From assembly GCA_029268225.1 (NCBI GenBank), contig JAJUGJ010000013.1:16503-80502 (forward strand): 64,000 nt of DNA, read 5' to 3'. The notes under the pieces are model-generated. The model was not told where the DNA came from. It worked only from the letters and a program-made list of their open reading frames with translations, and searched no databases. Source of the DNA: Burkholderiales bacterium. Its GTDB lineage: Bacteria; Pseudomonadota; Gammaproteobacteria; Burkholderiales; Burkholderiaceae_C. Positions 62,904 to 64,000 of this stretch are shown piece by piece. The stretch's first letter is position 1. Every line of letters begins with the position of its first letter. The translations under genes and the position numbers were made by a program.

Positions 62904-63592
62904 TGCCCATGTCCCTTGACACCCCCATCCTCCAGGCCCAAGGCCTGTTCAAGCGCTTCCACGAAGGCCCGCTCGACGTCACCATCCTGCAAGGGCTGGA
63001 CTTGACCGTGCAGCGCGGCCAGACCGTGGCCGTGGTGGGCACCTCGGGCTCGGGCAAAAGCACCCTGCTGCACCTGCTGGGCGGCCTGGACGCCCCCACG
63101 CGCGGCACCGTCAAGCTCATGGGCCGCGACCTGGCCGCCATGAGCGCGGCCGAGCAGGGTGCCTGGCGCAACCAGCACCTGGGCTTCATCTACCAGTTCC
63201 ACCACCTGCTGCCCGAGTTTTCGGCGCTCGACAACGTGGCCATGCCCTTGATGATCCGCCGCCTGCCCATTGAGCAGGCGCGCGAACAGGCCCGCCTGTG
63301 CCTGGACAAGGTCGGCCTGCTCAACCGCGTGGCGCACCGCCCGGCTGAGCTGTCGGGCGGCGAACGTCAGCGCGTGGCCGTGGCCCGCGCCCTGGTGACC
63401 CAACCCGCCTGTCTGCTGGCCGACGAGCCCACCGGCAACCTCGACCGCAGCACCGCCGACACCGTGTTCGATTTGATGATGCAACTGGCCGCCGACCAGG
63501 GCACCGCCGTGGTCATGGTCACGCACGACGGCACCCTGGCCGAGCGCTGCAGCCAGCGCCACCGCCTGGTCAACGGGCAGTTTGCCGACTGA
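62903..63592 (+). CDS. lolD: Lipoprotein-releasing ABC transporter ATP-binding protein LolD
   Basis: A 229-residue ATPase of the MacB/LolD group: Walker [22 protein letters not shown], the LolD-type Q-loop [26 protein letters not shown], signature [19 protein letters not shown], Walker [13 protein letters not shown], and H-loop [14 protein letters not shown]. It powers LolC. ATG 62903 overlaps the DUF2788 stop; ATG 62909 is an alternative two codons in. A tatD-family gene starts 21 bases on. Confidence 0.95.
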   Translation: MPMSLDTPILQAQGLFKRFHEGPLDVTILQGLDLTVQRGQTVAVVGTSGSGKSTLLHLLGGLDAPTRGTVKLMGRDLAAMSAAEQGAWRNQHLGFIYQFHHLLPEFSALDNVAMPLMIRRLPIEQAREQARLCLDKVGLLNRVAHRPAELSGGERQRVAVARALVTQPACLLADEPTGNLDRSTADTVFDLMMQLAADQGTAVVMVTHDGTLAERCSQRHRLVNGQFAD

Positions 63593-63612
63593 GATTCACT
63601 TGGAGCGCGGCC

Positions 63613-64000
63613 ATGTGGATCGACAGCCATTGCCACCTGGACGCCCCCGAGTTTGACGCCGACCGCGCCGAGGTGATCGCCCGCGCCCGCGCCGCCGGGG
63701 TGGGCCTGCTGGTGATCCCGGCCGTGTCGCCCGCCACCTTTGCCACCGCCCGCGATGCTGCCCAGCAGTGCAACGGCGTGTACGCCTTGGGCATCCACCC
63801 CCTGTATGTGGAGGAGGTGCCCGACGATGCCGTGGCCCAACTGGCCGACGCGCTGCAACGCTGGCACGAGGACCCACGCCTGGTGGCCGTGGGCGAAATT
63901 GGCCTGGACGGCTTTGTGCCAAGCTGGCAAGACCCAGCCCACCTCGCTCGCCAGGAAGCCATCTACGCCGCCCAGCTGGCGCTGGCCGCCGAGCATGACC
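63613..64000 (+). CDS. TatD-family metal-dependent hydrolase/DNase (3' end outside window)
   Basis: The first 129 codons of a TatD-type enzyme: MWIDSHCHLDAPEFDADRAEVIARARAAGVGLLVIPAVSPATFATA with the metal-binding H-x-H (HCH), then GVYALGIHPLYVEEVPDDAV and VAVGEIGLDGFVPSWQDPAHLARQEAIYAAQLALA containing the bridging Glu. The reading frame stays open at the window edge. It follows lolD by 21 bases and may share its transcript. The family (TatD/YcfH/YjjV) has DNase and related activities; which paralogue this is cannot be told from the fragment. Confidence 0.9.
   Translation, partial: MWIDSHCHLDAPEFDADRAEVIARARAAGVGLLVIPAVSPATFATARDAAQQCNGVYALGIHPLYVEEVPDDAVAQLADALQRWHEDPRLVAVGEIGLDGFVPSWQDPAHLARQEAIYAAQLALAAEHD

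Overview
The window reads as a piece of the chromosome of a motile, GC-rich betaproteobacterium of the order Burkholderiales, most like the Comamonadaceae and relatives. The grounds are the sspB / tRNA-Thr end at the left, the NodT/TolC-RND efflux block, the LivKHMGF plus acyl-CoA catabolism cluster, the rapZ-recN-nadK / hrcA order, the flgBCDEFGHIJKL / flgAMN arrangement, and the single-permease lolC...lolD locus. I see no insertion sequence, phage, integron or CRISPR array. Coding density is very high and many neighbours overlap by ATGA or TGATG, so most genes sit in operons.

Layout. 1-0.7 kb: 3' part of sspB, tRNA-Thr(TGT) and its terminator. 0.8-6.6 kb (+): DASH-type photolyase/cryptochrome, a WYL-domain regulator with a perfect inverted repeat in front, then a Tat-like lipoprotein binding protein translationally coupled to a hybrid histidine kinase. 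6.6-13.9 kb (-): efflux operon tetR-adaptor-RND pump-pcm-like-tolC; the tetR carries a one-base frameshift and is preceded by a promoter and palindromic operator. 14.0-31.2 kb (+): thioesterase, nitroreductase, acyl-CoA ligase, LivKHMGF importer, a fused hydratase/3-hydroxyacyl-CoA dehydrogenase, enoyl-CoA hydratase, acyl-CoA dehydrogenase, Dabb protein, two SDRs, PaaI thioesterase and a zinc-free MDR reductase. Together they look like uptake and CoA-dependent beta-oxidation of an unidentified carboxylic acid.

31.3-37.2 kb: rapZ, recN, nadK (-), divergent hrcA, a metallo-beta-lactamase-fold hydrolase and tRNA-Met. 37.2-43.5 kb: yggL-like gene (-), a 55-codon small gene, then a tightly coupled run of chemoreceptor, SLC13-type carboxylate transporter, membrane PAS-GGDEF diguanylate cyclase and a ClpP-like protease. 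43.5-46.4 kb (-): orphan FliL-like protein, srkA-like kinase and an HDOD signalling protein.

46.4-57.8 kb: the flagellar rod/hook/ring operon flgBCDEFGHIJKL on the minus strand and flgA, flgM, flgN on the plus strand; flgM has a near-consensus sigma-28 promoter. 57.8-64 kb: recJ and an overlapping RpfE-like gene (-), then lolC, two membrane DUF genes (DUF2189, DUF2788), lolD and the start of a tatD-family gene, which runs off the window.

The points most worth a second look are the binding protein/hybrid kinase pair, the receptor-transporter-cyclase operon, the LivF with Arg in place of the Walker A Lys, the frameshifted tetR with its intact operator, the pcm-like protein lacking the usual active-site motif, the ClpP-like protein with a basic tail, and the 55-codon gene at 37.8 kb.
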